Below, one piece after another: positions 1-8,553 of a DNA stretch of 64,000 nt. The stretch is from Candidatus Saccharimonadota bacterium (GTDB lineage Bacteria > Patescibacteriota > Saccharimonadia > Saccharimonadales > Saccharimonadaceae), in NCBI GenBank assembly GCA_027492255.1, contig JAPUFB010000003.1:201889-265888 (forward strand), in the 5' to 3' direction. Within the stretch, counting starts at the first letter, position 1. The number at the start of each line of letters is the position of its first letter. Below the pieces are notes generated by a model, which ran no database searches, was not told the DNA's origin, and saw only the letters and a program-made list of their open reading frames with translations. Made by a program: the position numbers and the translations under genes.

Positions 1-446
1 TCCTTAATATCTTGATTAATGACCGTACGCTGATCCCTAAGAGCTGTGAGCGAATTATAGAATTTTACAGGATCACTTGAGCAATTTATCGATACGATAT
101 CACCGAGCATCTCATCGTAATGCTTGTAGTCGACCTGCCGGAACGTATTGAGTTTGGCCTCGAACTGACTAACAAGGAGTGTTTGATCACTGATATTGAT
201 CTTGTTGATGCTCGCTCTGGCATTGAACGCTGCCATAAGTCGCAAGATATCTTCGTATTTATTGCTTCGGTTACTGCGCGTAACAAGTTCAGTACGGCGA
301 AAGGCTTGGATATCCTGCTGGGCGGCGCTGCAGTTTGCCCGAATAACAGCGATATGCTGTTCGCTGAGCGGTACGGCGTCAGCACTTACGAGTGGCGATA
401 ACAGCGCCACAAATATCAGTGCGAGGAAAGGTAATATCCGTTTCAT
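1..446 (-). CDS. secreted protein of unknown function, N-terminal part (runs off the window)
   Basis: The reverse strand reads open from an ATG at 446 to the window edge, so only the first ~148 residues are present. It starts with a clear signal peptide (MKRILPFLALIFVALL, then a cleavage region near SADA). A polar, mostly helical stretch follows, with isolated cysteines near residues 40 and 125. A GATAAT box at 456-461 ends nine bases before the start, which suggests a short or absent leader. It lies downstream of mutY in the same direction. I do not recognise a family. Confidence 0.7.
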   Translation of the reverse strand, partial: MKRILPFLALIFVALLSPLVSADAVPLSEQHIAVIRANCSAAQQDIQAFRRTELVTRSNRSNKYEDILRLMAAFNARASINKINISDQTLLVSQFEAKLNTFRQVDYKHYDEMLGDIVSINCSSDPVKFYNSLTALRDQRTVINQDIK

Positions 447-476
447 GTACTCACTATTATCTCTGTTTTTGCCCCG

Positions 477-1292
477 TTATGTCAAACGAATAACATCACC
501 GTCGCTCACTACCATATTTTCGGCAATCAAAGCACTGAGAGCCGGCTCATATCGATCGTCAGCTAACACAGTATGCTGCAGTTCTTGGTTGGTATATGAG
601 CCACTGATAAGTGCTCTGAGGATTCGTCCACGCATTTCACGCAAAGAACCGCTCAGAGCAGATTGTTTCTTGTAATGTTTACTCAGCCCAAGCTTTCCGC
701 CCGCTGTTTTCTTGAGGTGTGTACCGTAATCCATCAACGCCCAGTACCACTTTCGCGGATCATGTGCAGGCAGGGTTTGGTTGAGCAAGTCAATAATTTC
801 TGTATCGTGTACTTCTGTGACGCCTATGAAAAAATGATGAAAAAAGACGGTGCGGATATTTGTTTCAACGAAAAGAGACGGTTGGTTAAACGCATACGCC
901 AGAATTGCCCCGGCGGTATTTTGGCCAACACCTGGTAGTGTGACAAGTGCTTCACGGGTATCTGGCGGAACTCCATCGTATTGTTCGACGACCATTCGCG
1001 CGGCTTGCCATAAAAACTTAGCTCGGCGGTTATAGCCAAGACCACTCCAGAGACGCAAGACATCAGAAAGTTCGGCCGCAGCAAGCGCCGGAATATCGGG
1101 GAACCAGGCAATAAATTCGTTGAATTTCGGTATGACACGCTCAACCTGCGTTTGCTGTAGCATGATCTCCGAGACAAGGACATAGTACGGTGAGGGTTCA
1201 AGGCGCCATGGCATATCATGACGGCCATGATCAGCATAATACCGCAATACGGTGTCTTGAAAATTTGTGATTTCTTGATCAGAAATTGTCAT
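477..1292 (-). CDS. mutY: A/G-specific adenine glycosylase MutY, short form without Fe-S cluster
   Basis: This is a base-excision repair glycosylase of the HhH-GPD family, expected to remove adenine opposite 8-oxoguanine. The N-terminal block PWRLEPSPYYVLVSEIMLQQ matches MutY and keeps the catalytic Glu in SEIMLQQTQV. The helix-hairpin-helix is LPGVGQNTAGAIL. Two things are odd. The Asp of the classical LDGNV(K)R motif reads VETNIR, so the expected Asp is a Glu. The four cysteines that normally hold the 4Fe-4S cluster are absent from the region after MDYGTHLKKT. At 271 residues it also lacks the C-terminal NUDIX-like 8-oxoG recognition domain of typical ~350-residue MutY. The ATG overlaps the upstream stop codon (TAATG), so translation is probably coupled. 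Confidence 0.88.
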   Translation of the reverse strand: MTISDQEITNFQDTVLRYYADHGRHDMPWRLEPSPYYVLVSEIMLQQTQVERVIPKFNEFIAWFPDIPALAAAELSDVLRLWSGLGYNRRAKFLWQAARMVVEQYDGVPPDTREALVTLPGVGQNTAGAILAYAFNQPSLFVETNIRTVFFHHFFIGVTEVHDTEIIDLLNQTLPAHDPRKWYWALMDYGTHLKKTAGGKLGLSKHYKKQSALSGSLREMRGRILRALISGSYTNQELQHTVLADDRYEPALSALIAENMVVSDGDVIRLT

Positions 1293-1534
1293 TAGCCGAG
1301 AAGTATATCTAGCTTGTGAGCGAATTTGTGATAGCGACCATCGGTATCTTCACCGAGAGTAATAGTCAACTCTTCGCTGTTGAGCGTTACTTCCGGCTCG
1401 ATGCCGAATTCTTCTGCGGCGGCTGCGATGAGAACAAGTTTTTCAACCCCCTCATGAAAGCCAAAGATTGGCTCAACCCGTACAAGTCCTACGCCGTCGA
1501 TATCTGACCAAGAAACGTCGAGATCGTTTTCCAT
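1292..1534 (-). CDS. small protein resembling pterin-4a-carbinolamine dehydratase fold
   Basis: This is an 80-residue protein encoded directly before mutY with a one-base stop/start overlap. The order of its elements (FGFHEGVEKLVLIAAAAEE, then a strand EVTLNSEELTITL, then a helix FAHKLDILL) resembles the pterin-4a-carbinolamine dehydratase (PCD/DCoH) fold. The catalytic His-His-Pro segment of that family is replaced (GIEPEV), so the dehydratase activity is doubtful. A TACTAT box at 1542-1547 ends seven bases before the ATG, fitting a leaderless transcript that would carry this gene and mutY. The fold assignment is tentative. Confidence 0.6.
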   Translation of the reverse strand: MENDLDVSWSDIDGVGLVRVEPIFGFHEGVEKLVLIAAAAEEFGIEPEVTLNSEELTITLGEDTDGRYHKFAHKLDILLG

Positions 1535-1541
1535 GGATTCT

Positions 1542-1547
1542 ATAGTA
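1542..1547 (-). promoter_or_regulatory. -10 box of a probable leaderless promoter
   Basis: TACTAT on the reverse strand ends seven bases before the ATG at 1534, placing the expected transcription start on or next to the start codon. No convincing -35 is visible. Confidence 0.5.
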
Positions 1548-1602
1548 CACCTTTTGTGAAAATTTTTATGCTACTTATCGCTCATAACTATGAAATAAAT
1601 AA

Positions 1603-2139
1603 CTAATCCGTAATTGTATAGCCAGGAATGAAATCAGGAAGAGCCTTGAGACTACCACACACCCCAGCCACGGATTCATTATCGGTACTTATATTTATTG
1701 TGCATGATGTTTTTGGGCTACTGAAGGATATCTGAATAAATCTTTTGCCCATCTCTTCAACTGGCACTGTTCGCGTAAGCACATAGTCGCCTGGAACATC
1801 TTCTTTGAATGAGTCTTGAAGTTTGTTAATTTCTTGAATCTTGGTCGCTTCCATAGCCACTGAGCACATAATTGGCCCTTGAGAGTATTTAGTATTTAAT
1901 CTTGCACACGATTTATTTACTGACGCCGTTTCTCCTAGCAGCTTTTTAAAATGATTAGCAAAAATATCTAGTGATGATTTTACCTCTACTAACGTTTTTT
2001 GATTCTCCGCCTTTTGGCTCATGTAGTTCCTTAATGTTAATCCCAGGAATACAAGTAAAATTACAGCAATAACTACCATAATAACTTTGGGCACTATAGC
2101 ATTACTATGAATTATATTTTTCTTCTTAACCATAACCAT
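1603..2139 (-). CDS. membrane-anchored extracytoplasmic protein, unknown function
   Basis: This is a 178-residue protein with a short basic N-terminus (VKKKNIIHSN), one membrane segment at about residues 18-38 and a soluble extracytoplasmic domain. The domain contains a coiled-coil-like part (about 45-75) and four or five cysteines (SCARL, MCSVA, SCTIN, GVCGS) that could form disulfides; a DsbA-like protein is encoded at 8.5 kb. It follows the SGNH hydrolase gene in the same direction with a 32-base gap. The annotated Met has two alternatives within four codons. No family recognised. Confidence 0.65.
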   Translation of the reverse strand: MVMVKKKNIIHSNAIVPKVIMVVIAVILLVFLGLTLRNYMSQKAENQKTLVEVKSSLDIFANHFKKLLGETASVNKSCARLNTKYSQGPIMCSVAMEATKIQEINKLQDSFKEDVPGDYVLTRTVPVEEMGKRFIQISFSSPKTSCTINISTDNESVAGVCGSLKALPDFIPGYTITD

Positions 2140-2171
2140 ATCTTACATGTTTTAGCAAGGTGTCTCAAGTT

Positions 2172-5006
2172 TTATTTATGAACAATCACCTTATATATTC
2201 CGATAAGACACAGAACACTCAGTATCGATGCAACTATGGCAATCAGGAGATTACCGTCCTCTTGTCTTGGTTGTGAGGTATCAAGTGTTCTCGAGAGAAC
2301 GGGAGTTATTATTGATGTATTGTCAGTTGGATTCTGTGGTATAGGAATCATATTAACTTCACTGTTTACACCCAGCACCCTACTCACCGACCCTAATGCC
2401 TGCCGTGCAGGATCTTCTTGATTTGTATCGATTGACTCTATGCTAACATTACCCGTGTTAGTAGGATTTGACGGGACAATCACGGCTGGCTTTTCGGTAT
2501 ATTCATTATCACAAATATCATCAATGCCATCTTTATCTGCATCTATACCGCTAGGCATACCTATTGTGCAGGGCTCATTTTTGTTCTCTATACCGTCACC
2601 ATCATAGTCGTTAGGACTTACTGCAACAAAGATATAGCTATAAAAATCATGCTTACGACCATCGATATCTCTGACAAATACATGGAGTTGATGGTACCCA
2701 TAAGGCGTACCAATAGGAATCGTAATTGCCTTCGTTATATTTCCGGCTGAATCAACAACTGAATCACCAAGCCATATGGGCTCAGAGTGAAGCTCGACAC
2801 GAGCCGCCGTTCCGGTAGCGAAAGTACTCGAAGCTGTATTTAATGACAGATTAACTACTTCGCTCTTATCGGTGAAGAGTATACTTGTTTGATTTTGAGC
2901 GACGTAATTCGTGTCTGTATCTGTCACGGTAATATTCGTATCACCTACAAACAGATTGCGGTAATACGCTGTCGGCTTGACTTGCGAGATATCAACAAGG
3001 GGCATCTTGGCGGTAAAGTTATTAGTTAATTCTTTGATTCGCAACGCCTCTAACTTATGCCCTAACAGATTTGGGTGAAAACTTTCATGATCAACAAATT
3101 CGCCCGTCGGAATCGCGCTTTCTCCTGTCATACTCACACCGTTGACTGCGATCGTCTTACCTATTCCGCATAACCGATAATCATGGTCAGCATCAATAAA
3201 CACATTCGAAACATCAATATAGCGAACTCCTGCACGTTGAGATGCAACCTTAATTGCTTCATTTAGGTATTCCACTAAATGATCAGCAAATACTTGCTCT
3301 GTCTGAGATAAAGGTACGCTGAGAGGACAGAATCCATCCGGATTTACCATCTTAGGATAACCTACAATATAAAGACGCGGCTCATTTCCCGACATACTAC
3401 CCAAAATTGCCTTATACGTCGCCGTAAGCTCTGGAATCTTCTGATCAATCTCATTTGCAAGTTTCTCGCGGTCATTTCGACCAGAGTAACACTTACTGTT
3501 ACCTGTAAGCGGATTAAATTTATTGATAATACAGGCTTTGATGATGTCACCAAAACCAACATCATTACCTCCAATGGAAAGGGTGACTACTGATGGATTT
3601 TTATTGTTCACAAAATAACGCTGACCAAGATAACCGGGAAGAAAACTGTCTGAGATTACAGCGCGGCTCTTTGTATTATCGATATCCATATATCCTGAGG
3701 CCTGAAGATAATTTGGGCTAATTGGGTTTGAGTCAATATTTTTATTAATATTTGGCATCCTAGCTCCCGAACATGCAACCGACCCGAATGTATCAATCCC
3801 AAGATCGGCACTCAGGATATACGAATATGATTTTGTTGATTGATGACAAAGATTATAAGTATTCTTATCAACATAAAAGTTTGTATCACTTCTGTAATCA
3901 TATATACCCTCACCAGAGGCAAAAGAATCTCCCATCGCTAGATAGCTCTTAGGCTCTACCGCAGAACTTGATGGTACCGTAACGTAGTAAAGACTATATG
4001 TAAAACTGTTGTTATCGATATGCCGATAACCTGCCATAACCGCCATCTTGTTTTCATTAACAAACTTTATATTTGTGATCTGTAGTGTCCCACGCTGCAC
4101 GTTTGACTTTTCTATAGTGTTAATCGCATCATTTAACTGCCAATACATTTCACGACGCTGACAATTCCGATTTTGCGTGCCTGTTTTTGTCGAATCGCAT
4201 TTCGTAAGATCATAGAGATAGAAGCTCGACATCGGTACGAACTTTGCAACATATTGGCCAGCGTTACTAATCGCAAGTCGCGGTGCATATTGATTACTTT
4301 GATAGCTATAGAAAGGAAAAATCTCTTTTGTTGCGGTATTAAATCGTAGCTGACCTTTACTACTATCTAGAAGTAGCCATTTTCCATTATCTGAAAAATT
4401 ATAGCCGCCATAAGGAGTAATTGCAGTTCCCGTCTCGTCATGAAGCGTGTAGTCGGGAGATTTTATGAGATTATATGTACTCTTACTTGTCGTATCTTGC
4501 GAAAAACTTTGATCAATATCGTCAATAATACTGAGCGTGGCGCCACCCGGACATGAATATCCATAACTACACGTAGCAACGACAAGACTATTGGTACCCG
4601 GGATCATGTAAGCCCAAGAGTAATAGAGTGATCCAAATGATAGCTGACGCAGCGCAACACCTCCAATAGGCAGTAATTTGCCATCTGCAGTCAGATAGTT
4701 TCGACTCCCTTGCTGCTGCATGTTCATCGAATGTTTTGTCCATACATCTTTCCCGAAGAAGTCTGTCGTGATACGATCAAGCGAATAATAGTCGGTAGGA
4801 ACCGTAGGGATATTATCATAGAGACTTGCGTTTGTACCGTCATAGGTGGCGTCTTTTATCTTCTCAACCGTTAACGCGCCACTATACCAATCCGCAGCGA
4901 CAAACAAAGAGTCAGCGCGAGCGTTTATTGCACACAAAGCCACTAGAAAAACTATTCCGAAACAAAATATAAGCAGCTTTTGTAAATAGGAAACACTGCG
5001 CCTCAT
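2172..5006 (-). CDS. secreted, membrane-anchored SGNH/GDSL-family hydrolase
   Basis: This is a 944-residue surface enzyme with a signal peptide at residues ~8-32. Residues ~33-345 form a beta-rich region with propeller-like repeats. An SGNH hydrolase domain follows: block I is GDSFASGEG (about residue 357), the oxyanion block is GGNDVGF (about 477), and the Asp/His block is DHESFHPNLLGH (about 636-648). Next come an Ig-like region, a thrombospondin-type-3 calcium-binding segment (DYDGDGIENKNE, DADKDGIDDICD, about 797-835) and a C-terminal membrane helix (about 915-938) ending in a short basic tail. SGNH enzymes are esterases or acylhydrolases; the substrate here cannot be read, but cell-wall or host lipid esters are plausible. 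Confidence 0.85.
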   Translation of the reverse strand: MRRSVSYLQKLLIFCFGIVFLVALCAINARADSLFVAADWYSGALTVEKIKDATYDGTNASLYDNIPTVPTDYYSLDRITTDFFGKDVWTKHSMNMQQQGSRNYLTADGKLLPIGGVALRQLSFGSLYYSWAYMIPGTNSLVVATCSYGYSCPGGATLSIIDDIDQSFSQDTTSKSTYNLIKSPDYTLHDETGTAITPYGGYNFSDNGKWLLLDSSKGQLRFNTATKEIFPFYSYQSNQYAPRLAISNAGQYVAKFVPMSSFYLYDLTKCDSTKTGTQNRNCQRREMYWQLNDAINTIEKSNVQRGTLQITNIKFVNENKMAVMAGYRHIDNNSFTYSLYYVTVPSSSAVEPKSYLAMGDSFASGEGIYDYRSDTNFYVDKNTYNLCHQSTKSYSYILSADLGIDTFGSVACSGARMPNINKNIDSNPISPNYLQASGYMDIDNTKSRAVISDSFLPGYLGQRYFVNNKNPSVVTLSIGGNDVGFGDIIKACIINKFNPLTGNSKCYSGRNDREKLANEIDQKIPELTATYKAILGSMSGNEPRLYIVGYPKMVNPDGFCPLSVPLSQTEQVFADHLVEYLNEAIKVASQRAGVRYIDVSNVFIDADHDYRLCGIGKTIAVNGVSMTGESAIPTGEFVDHESFHPNLLGHKLEALRIKELTNNFTAKMPLVDISQVKPTAYYRNLFVGDTNITVTDTDTNYVAQNQTSILFTDKSEVVNLSLNTASSTFATGTAARVELHSEPIWLGDSVVDSAGNITKAITIPIGTPYGYHQLHVFVRDIDGRKHDFYSYIFVAVSPNDYDGDGIENKNEPCTIGMPSGIDADKDGIDDICDNEYTEKPAVIVPSNPTNTGNVSIESIDTNQEDPARQALGSVSRVLGVNSEVNMIPIPQNPTDNTSIITPVLSRTLDTSQPRQEDGNLLIAIVASILSVLCLIGIYKVIVHK

Positions 5007-5051
5007 ATATCGTTATCGTAACAATGACCTTAAAATTTTACAAGCACTAAT

Positions 5052-5125
5052 AGTATACTTTTTATATACATATTCGTATACGTGTGCATAAATGTATATT
5101 TGATCTTCGTACAGAAAAGTATACA
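5052..5125. repeat. inverted repeat in the divergent intergenic region
   Basis: GTATACTTTT (5053-5062) and AAAAGTATAC (5115-5124) are perfect inverted copies about 52 bases apart, with a further GTATAC palindrome between them. They flank the region between the SGNH hydrolase and the forward membrane protein and could be paired operator sites. Function is inferred only from position. Confidence 0.4.
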
Positions 5126-5127
5126 AT
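5100..5127 (+). promoter_or_regulatory. sigma70-like promoter for the 4-TM membrane protein
   Basis: TTGATC (5100-5105) and TACAAT (5122-5127) are separated by 16 bases. The predicted start lies about 45 bases before the ATG at 5178, which has the ribosome binding site GAAGGTGG. Confidence 0.5.
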
Positions 5128-5177
5128 GCTTATGTATATATAAATTAAGCTTAAAATTAAGAAGGTGGCTCTCACTT

Positions 5178-5663
5178 ATGTTGCACTACACTAAACTTCC
5201 TAAAAGTACTCCGAAATGGCTGGCTAACGCCCTGCTATGGCTTGGCGGTGCTATCGGTATTGGTCTTATGCTCGAAGTCTACAATGCGATCTATGGGTTA
5301 ATGGCGTATTTCATGCCACTATTCTTCCCGAGTGCAGGATTCTCAATCTCAACTGACGAAGGACTTGCTCTCGGACTGATGGGCGGACTCGCCACACTTA
5401 CAATCGTACTCATCATCATGATGGCGATGGATATGAATAGTTTCCGTCACAAAGCCGCGCTCCTTAAGAGCGAAATTGTCATCGCTATGGGCGTCCTCAC
5501 GGCCTGTGCCGTACTCGTCGGGTACGCAACACCGAGCCTCAAATATGGATTCTCAGGCTGGAATGTCACATTTGCTATTGCAACGATAGTCTTTGCAGGC
5601 GTACTTCCATATCTTGTACTAAAAACCAAAGCCGCGCAAAAGATTCGTCCCCTCAAGGGATAA
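5178..5663 (+). CDS. four-helix integral membrane protein, unknown function
   Basis: This is a 161-residue protein with four predicted membrane helices (about residues 15-45, 58-82, 100-122, 130-150) and a basic C-terminal tail (KTKAAQKIRPLKG). An upstream in-frame ATG at 5082 would put the start before the likely promoter, so the ATG at 5178, preceded by GAAGGTGG, is chosen. The gene stands alone between a divergent hydrolase gene and the convergent aspS, from which it is separated by a strong bidirectional terminator. No family recognised. Confidence 0.7.
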   Translation: MLHYTKLPKSTPKWLANALLWLGGAIGIGLMLEVYNAIYGLMAYFMPLFFPSAGFSISTDEGLALGLMGGLATLTIVLIIMMAMDMNSFRHKAALLKSEIVIAMGVLTACAVLVGYATPSLKYGFSGWNVTFAIATIVFAGVLPYLVLKTKAAQKIRPLKG

Positions 5664-5672
5664 GTTATCAAT

Positions 5673-5712
5673 AAAATACATCATCGTCCACGTGTTCGAT
5701 GATGTATTTTTA
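5673..5712. terminator. bidirectional intrinsic terminator
   Basis: A perfect 14-bp inverted repeat (arms 5673-5686 and 5697-5710) begins with AAAA and ends with TTTT, giving a T-run on both strands. It separates the convergent 4-TM protein gene and aspS. Confidence 0.9.
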
Positions 5713-5718
5713 TAGGAT

Positions 5719-7464
5719 TTATAACCCAAGCTCTTTGAGCTGTGATGAATCAACCGTACTTGGAGAATTCATCATAACGTCGATACCTGAACCATTCTTT
5801 GGGAATGCGACAATCTCACGAATATTGCTCTCACCCATCAACTCCATAAATAACCGATCAACCCCATAGGCGCAGCCTGCATGTGGTGGCGCACCAAATT
5901 TGAAAGCGCTAAGCATTGCTCCGAAGCGCGATTCAACATAGGCTGCATCATATCCTAGTAGGCCAAAGACTTTATACAGTACTTCGGGGTTGTGGTTACG
6001 TACTCCACCAGAGCATATCTCGTAGCCGTTCATAACCATATCGTATTGGTCGGCAACAATCGAAAGTTTATCTTCGGTATTCTCAAGCACCTCGAGGCCG
6101 CCCTTTGGCATACTGAACGGGTTATGCCCAAAGTCCATCTTGCCGGCTTTGTCATCAAACTCGTAGAAAGGAAAATCGATAATCCAAGCAAGCGCGACAA
6201 CATTCGGATCCTTGAGGCCAAAATGATCACCGAACTCACTTCTGAGCCGCCCAAGCACTTTATTCGCTGTTTTACGGGTATCAGCAGCAAAGAAAATTGT
6301 ATCCCCATCATTCGCGCCCATGCGGTTTTTAAGTTCGGCAAGTTCGGTTTCGTTCATGAACTTCGCAATCGGAGATTTCACTTCATTGTTTTCATACGCG
6401 ATATACGCAAGCCCGCCCGCACCTTCGCTTCTGGCGATTTCAGTAAACGAGTCAATCTGCGAACGACTGAGTCCAGCTGCGCCATTGACGCATATGGCTT
6501 TAACGACTCCACCAGCATCAACTGCTTTTTTAAAGACACTAAATTCAGAATCCTTAAAAATATCAGACAGATCAACCAGTTTCATCTCAAACCTGAGGTC
6601 AGGCTTGTCAGAGCCATACGTATCCATCGCTTCGCTATACGGAATGCGTGGAATATCTTCACTCATAAGACGTTTGCCGGCAAAATCGGTAGCTAATTGT
6701 TTAATAAGCGGTTCTGTCATAGCGCGTACAGTTTCGCCATCTTCAACAAAGCTCATCTCAAGGTCAAGTTGGTAGAATTCTCCATACAAACGATCAGCTC
6801 GAGGGTCTTCGTCGCGAAAACAAGCCGCAAGCTGATAGTAACGCGAGACACCACCAACCATCAGGAGCTGCTTGAATTGCTGGGGTGCTTGCGGAAGCGC
6901 ATAAAATTTTCCTTCATGTACCCTAGACGGTATCAAGAAATCACGCGCACCCTCTGGGCTACTACTGGCAAGAATTGGGGTCGCAACCTCCATAAACTCA
7001 TGTTCATCCATGAACGCACGAATACGTCGGTACATCTCTGCACGTTTCATAAGCATGTGCTGCATCTTTGGTCGTCGTAGATCAAGGTAGCGATACTTGA
7101 GACGTAGCTCTTCGTTTGCTTGTGCGTCTGAAAAAGGTTGGATAGGCAATGCTTCAGAGCGGTTTAGGATTGTTAGTGAAGAAACAACAAGCTCGAGAGA
7201 ACCTGTTTCGATTTTGTCATTTTTGAGCTCAGCATCACGCTCCTTGACTTCGCCTTCGGCAGAAATCACATATTCATCTCGAAGTTCGCCTGCACGAGTA
7301 AACGTATCACCTTGTTGAGGATTGATCACAAGCTGAGCCACACCAGTATGATCGCGCACATCAATAAAAATAAGTCCGCCGTGATCGCGACGAGAATGTA
7401 CCCATCCCTCAACGGTGACATGTTTACCGATTTTGCCCACAAGTTCTTTGACTAGTGTTCTCAT
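5719..7464 (-). CDS. aspS: aspartyl-tRNA synthetase, bacterial type
   Basis: This is a 581-residue class IIb synthetase with full bacterial architecture: an OB-fold anticodon-binding domain (about 1-105), the catalytic core with motif 2 (FRDEDPRADR) and motif 3 (GAPPHAGCAYGVDRLF), and the bacterial GAD insertion (about 290-400). The anticodon-domain loop reads RRDHGG. From what is known of the family, His at this place is typical of non-discriminating enzymes that also charge tRNA-Asn, whereas Leu is typical of the discriminating type. That would imply an Asp-tRNA-Asn amidotransferase (GatCAB) elsewhere; this is inference. Its ATG overlaps the stop of the upstream CBS-domain gene by four bases, so the two form one operon. 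Confidence 0.96.
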   Translation of the reverse strand: MRTLVKELVGKIGKHVTVEGWVHSRRDHGGLIFIDVRDHTGVAQLVINPQQGDTFTRAGELRDEYVISAEGEVKERDAELKNDKIETGSLELVVSSLTILNRSEALPIQPFSDAQANEELRLKYRYLDLRRPKMQHMLMKRAEMYRRIRAFMDEHEFMEVATPILASSSPEGARDFLIPSRVHEGKFYALPQAPQQFKQLLMVGGVSRYYQLAACFRDEDPRADRLYGEFYQLDLEMSFVEDGETVRAMTEPLIKQLATDFAGKRLMSEDIPRIPYSEAMDTYGSDKPDLRFEMKLVDLSDIFKDSEFSVFKKAVDAGGVVKAICVNGAAGLSRSQIDSFTEIARSEGAGGLAYIAYENNEVKSPIAKFMNETELAELKNRMGANDGDTIFFAADTRKTANKVLGRLRSEFGDHFGLKDPNVVALAWIIDFPFYEFDDKAGKMDFGHNPFSMPKGGLEVLENTEDKLSIVADQYDMVMNGYEICSGGVRNHNPEVLYKVFGLLGYDAAYVESRFGAMLSAFKFGAPPHAGCAYGVDRLFMELMGESNIREIVAFPKNGSGIDVMMNSPSTVDSSQLKELGL

Positions 7465-8465
7465 ATATCCTTCTTTCCTCTTGGCTCATTATTGTTCTTC
7501 GGATTGCTTTCAGCGACAGCACGTAGATCATCAAAGGCGTCAAATTCATCAACAATCTTTTTTCCTAGTAGCGCTTCAATCACATCTTCGAGACTGATAA
7601 GACCAACCGTCTCTCGATAGTCATTGACTACTATAAACAAATGATGCCGGGTACGCAAAAATGCATGAAGCGCATGCTGTAAATCTTTTCCCTCATGGAT
7701 AAAGTGTACCTTCTTCTGCATCGCATCCTGAACCTTAGTGTGGCTAGATCTCAGATCGATGAGGTCATGAAGATAAAGCATCCCCACGATATGGTTAATG
7801 TCGCCATCAGTTACCGGAAAACGACTATGACCCGTTTTGTGAAGCTCGTCCATGACGAGAGGACCAATGCCATCTTTGATATCGACACTGGCTATCATAC
7901 TCTCGGGTGTCATGATATCGCGTACCGTCTTATGGTCAAATGCAAGACTTGCCTGCAACCGCTCAACCTCAGTGGACGATAGCACCCCAGGTGAACGTTC
8001 AAGTAGCTCAAGTAGTTCTTGTTGGGAATTAAGCGCTATATCGTCGTAGTGCACAGTTCTGTCACGAAACCATGTCAGCAAAGGGTGCAGTATCTTTGTA
8101 AGCCTTAGGAGGTACGGCATAGCGCGATCGCGGAGTGCATCTGAGAGATTTCCGATAAATCCTAGTCTATACGTCAGTGGCAATAACAGCAGACCTATCG
8201 TCCCAATAATTGTTCCCATTAAGACACCAAATAATACGACAGCTGTCGTAAAGAATCCAACAGAAATAAGAGTGCGAATACTATAGTGAAGACTTTCTAG
8301 TAACGGCTCCTGTTCAAGCGAAACAGTCTCATTGATAGCGATCTCGTTATGTGCCGCAACTAATCGAGCGCGCTCAGAAGCAGAATAGCGTGGAGTAACG
8401 CGAAAACGCATCGCCGCGACAACGGCGAGCAGCATCCAAACAGCGATAACAAGAATTGTATTCAT
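7461..8465 (-). CDS. CNNM/CorC-type membrane protein with CBS pair
   Basis: This is a 334-residue protein with an N-terminal membrane helix, two further helices around residues 65-110, and a cytoplasmic pair of CBS domains (about 165-295) introduced by VRDIMTP, as in CNNM/HlyC/CorC proteins. It is shorter than usual and lacks a C-terminal CorC-HlyC transporter-associated domain, ending instead in an acidic/basic tail. Family members act in Mg2+/cation efflux or in sensing adenine nucleotides; corA lies 1.2 kb away. It is the first gene of the operon with aspS (four-base overlap). The TACAAT box seven bases before its ATG suggests a leaderless start. Confidence 0.8.
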   Translation of the reverse strand: MNTILVIAVWMLLAVVAAMRFRVTPRYSASERARLVAAHNEIAINETVSLEQEPLLESLHYSIRTLISVGFFTTAVVLFGVLMGTIIGTIGLLLLPLTYRLGFIGNLSDALRDRAMPYLLRLTKILHPLLTWFRDRTVHYDDIALNSQQELLELLERSPGVLSSTEVERLQASLAFDHKTVRDIMTPESMIASVDIKDGIGPLVMDELHKTGHSRFPVTDGDINHIVGMLYLHDLIDLRSSHTKVQDAMQKKVHFIHEGKDLQHALHAFLRTRHHLFIVVNDYRETVGLISLEDVIEALLGKKIVDEFDAFDDLRAVAESNPKNNNEPRGKKDI

Positions 8466-8472
8466 CGCTTCT

Positions 8473-8478
8473 ATTGTA
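8473..8478 (-). promoter_or_regulatory. -10 box (GCTACAAT) of a leaderless promoter
   Basis: TACAAT on the reverse strand ends seven bases before the ATG at 8465. The same GCTACAAT context recurs before 30336, 32451 and 60076. Confidence 0.55.
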
Positions 8479-8511
8479 GCTTTTTCACACCTGTTGCGCT
8501 AGGTTATAGCG

Positions 8512-8517
8512 TATAAT
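8512..8517 (+). promoter_or_regulatory. -10 box for the DsbA-like gene
   Basis: A consensus TATAAT lies 36 bases before the ATG at 8554. An AGGAG sits between them, so this gene has a normal leader. The -35 is weak. Confidence 0.55.
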
Positions 8518-8553
8518 GGAAGGACGTAACTTTTATAGGAGACAACTACTCTC

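Noticed and set aside
5992-6696. Long open frame on the forward strand inside aspS (234 codons)
   Set aside because: It is antisense to a fully conserved synthetase and has no promoter, ribosome binding site or recognisable domain. The same holds for the other long frames opposite aspS and the atp genes.
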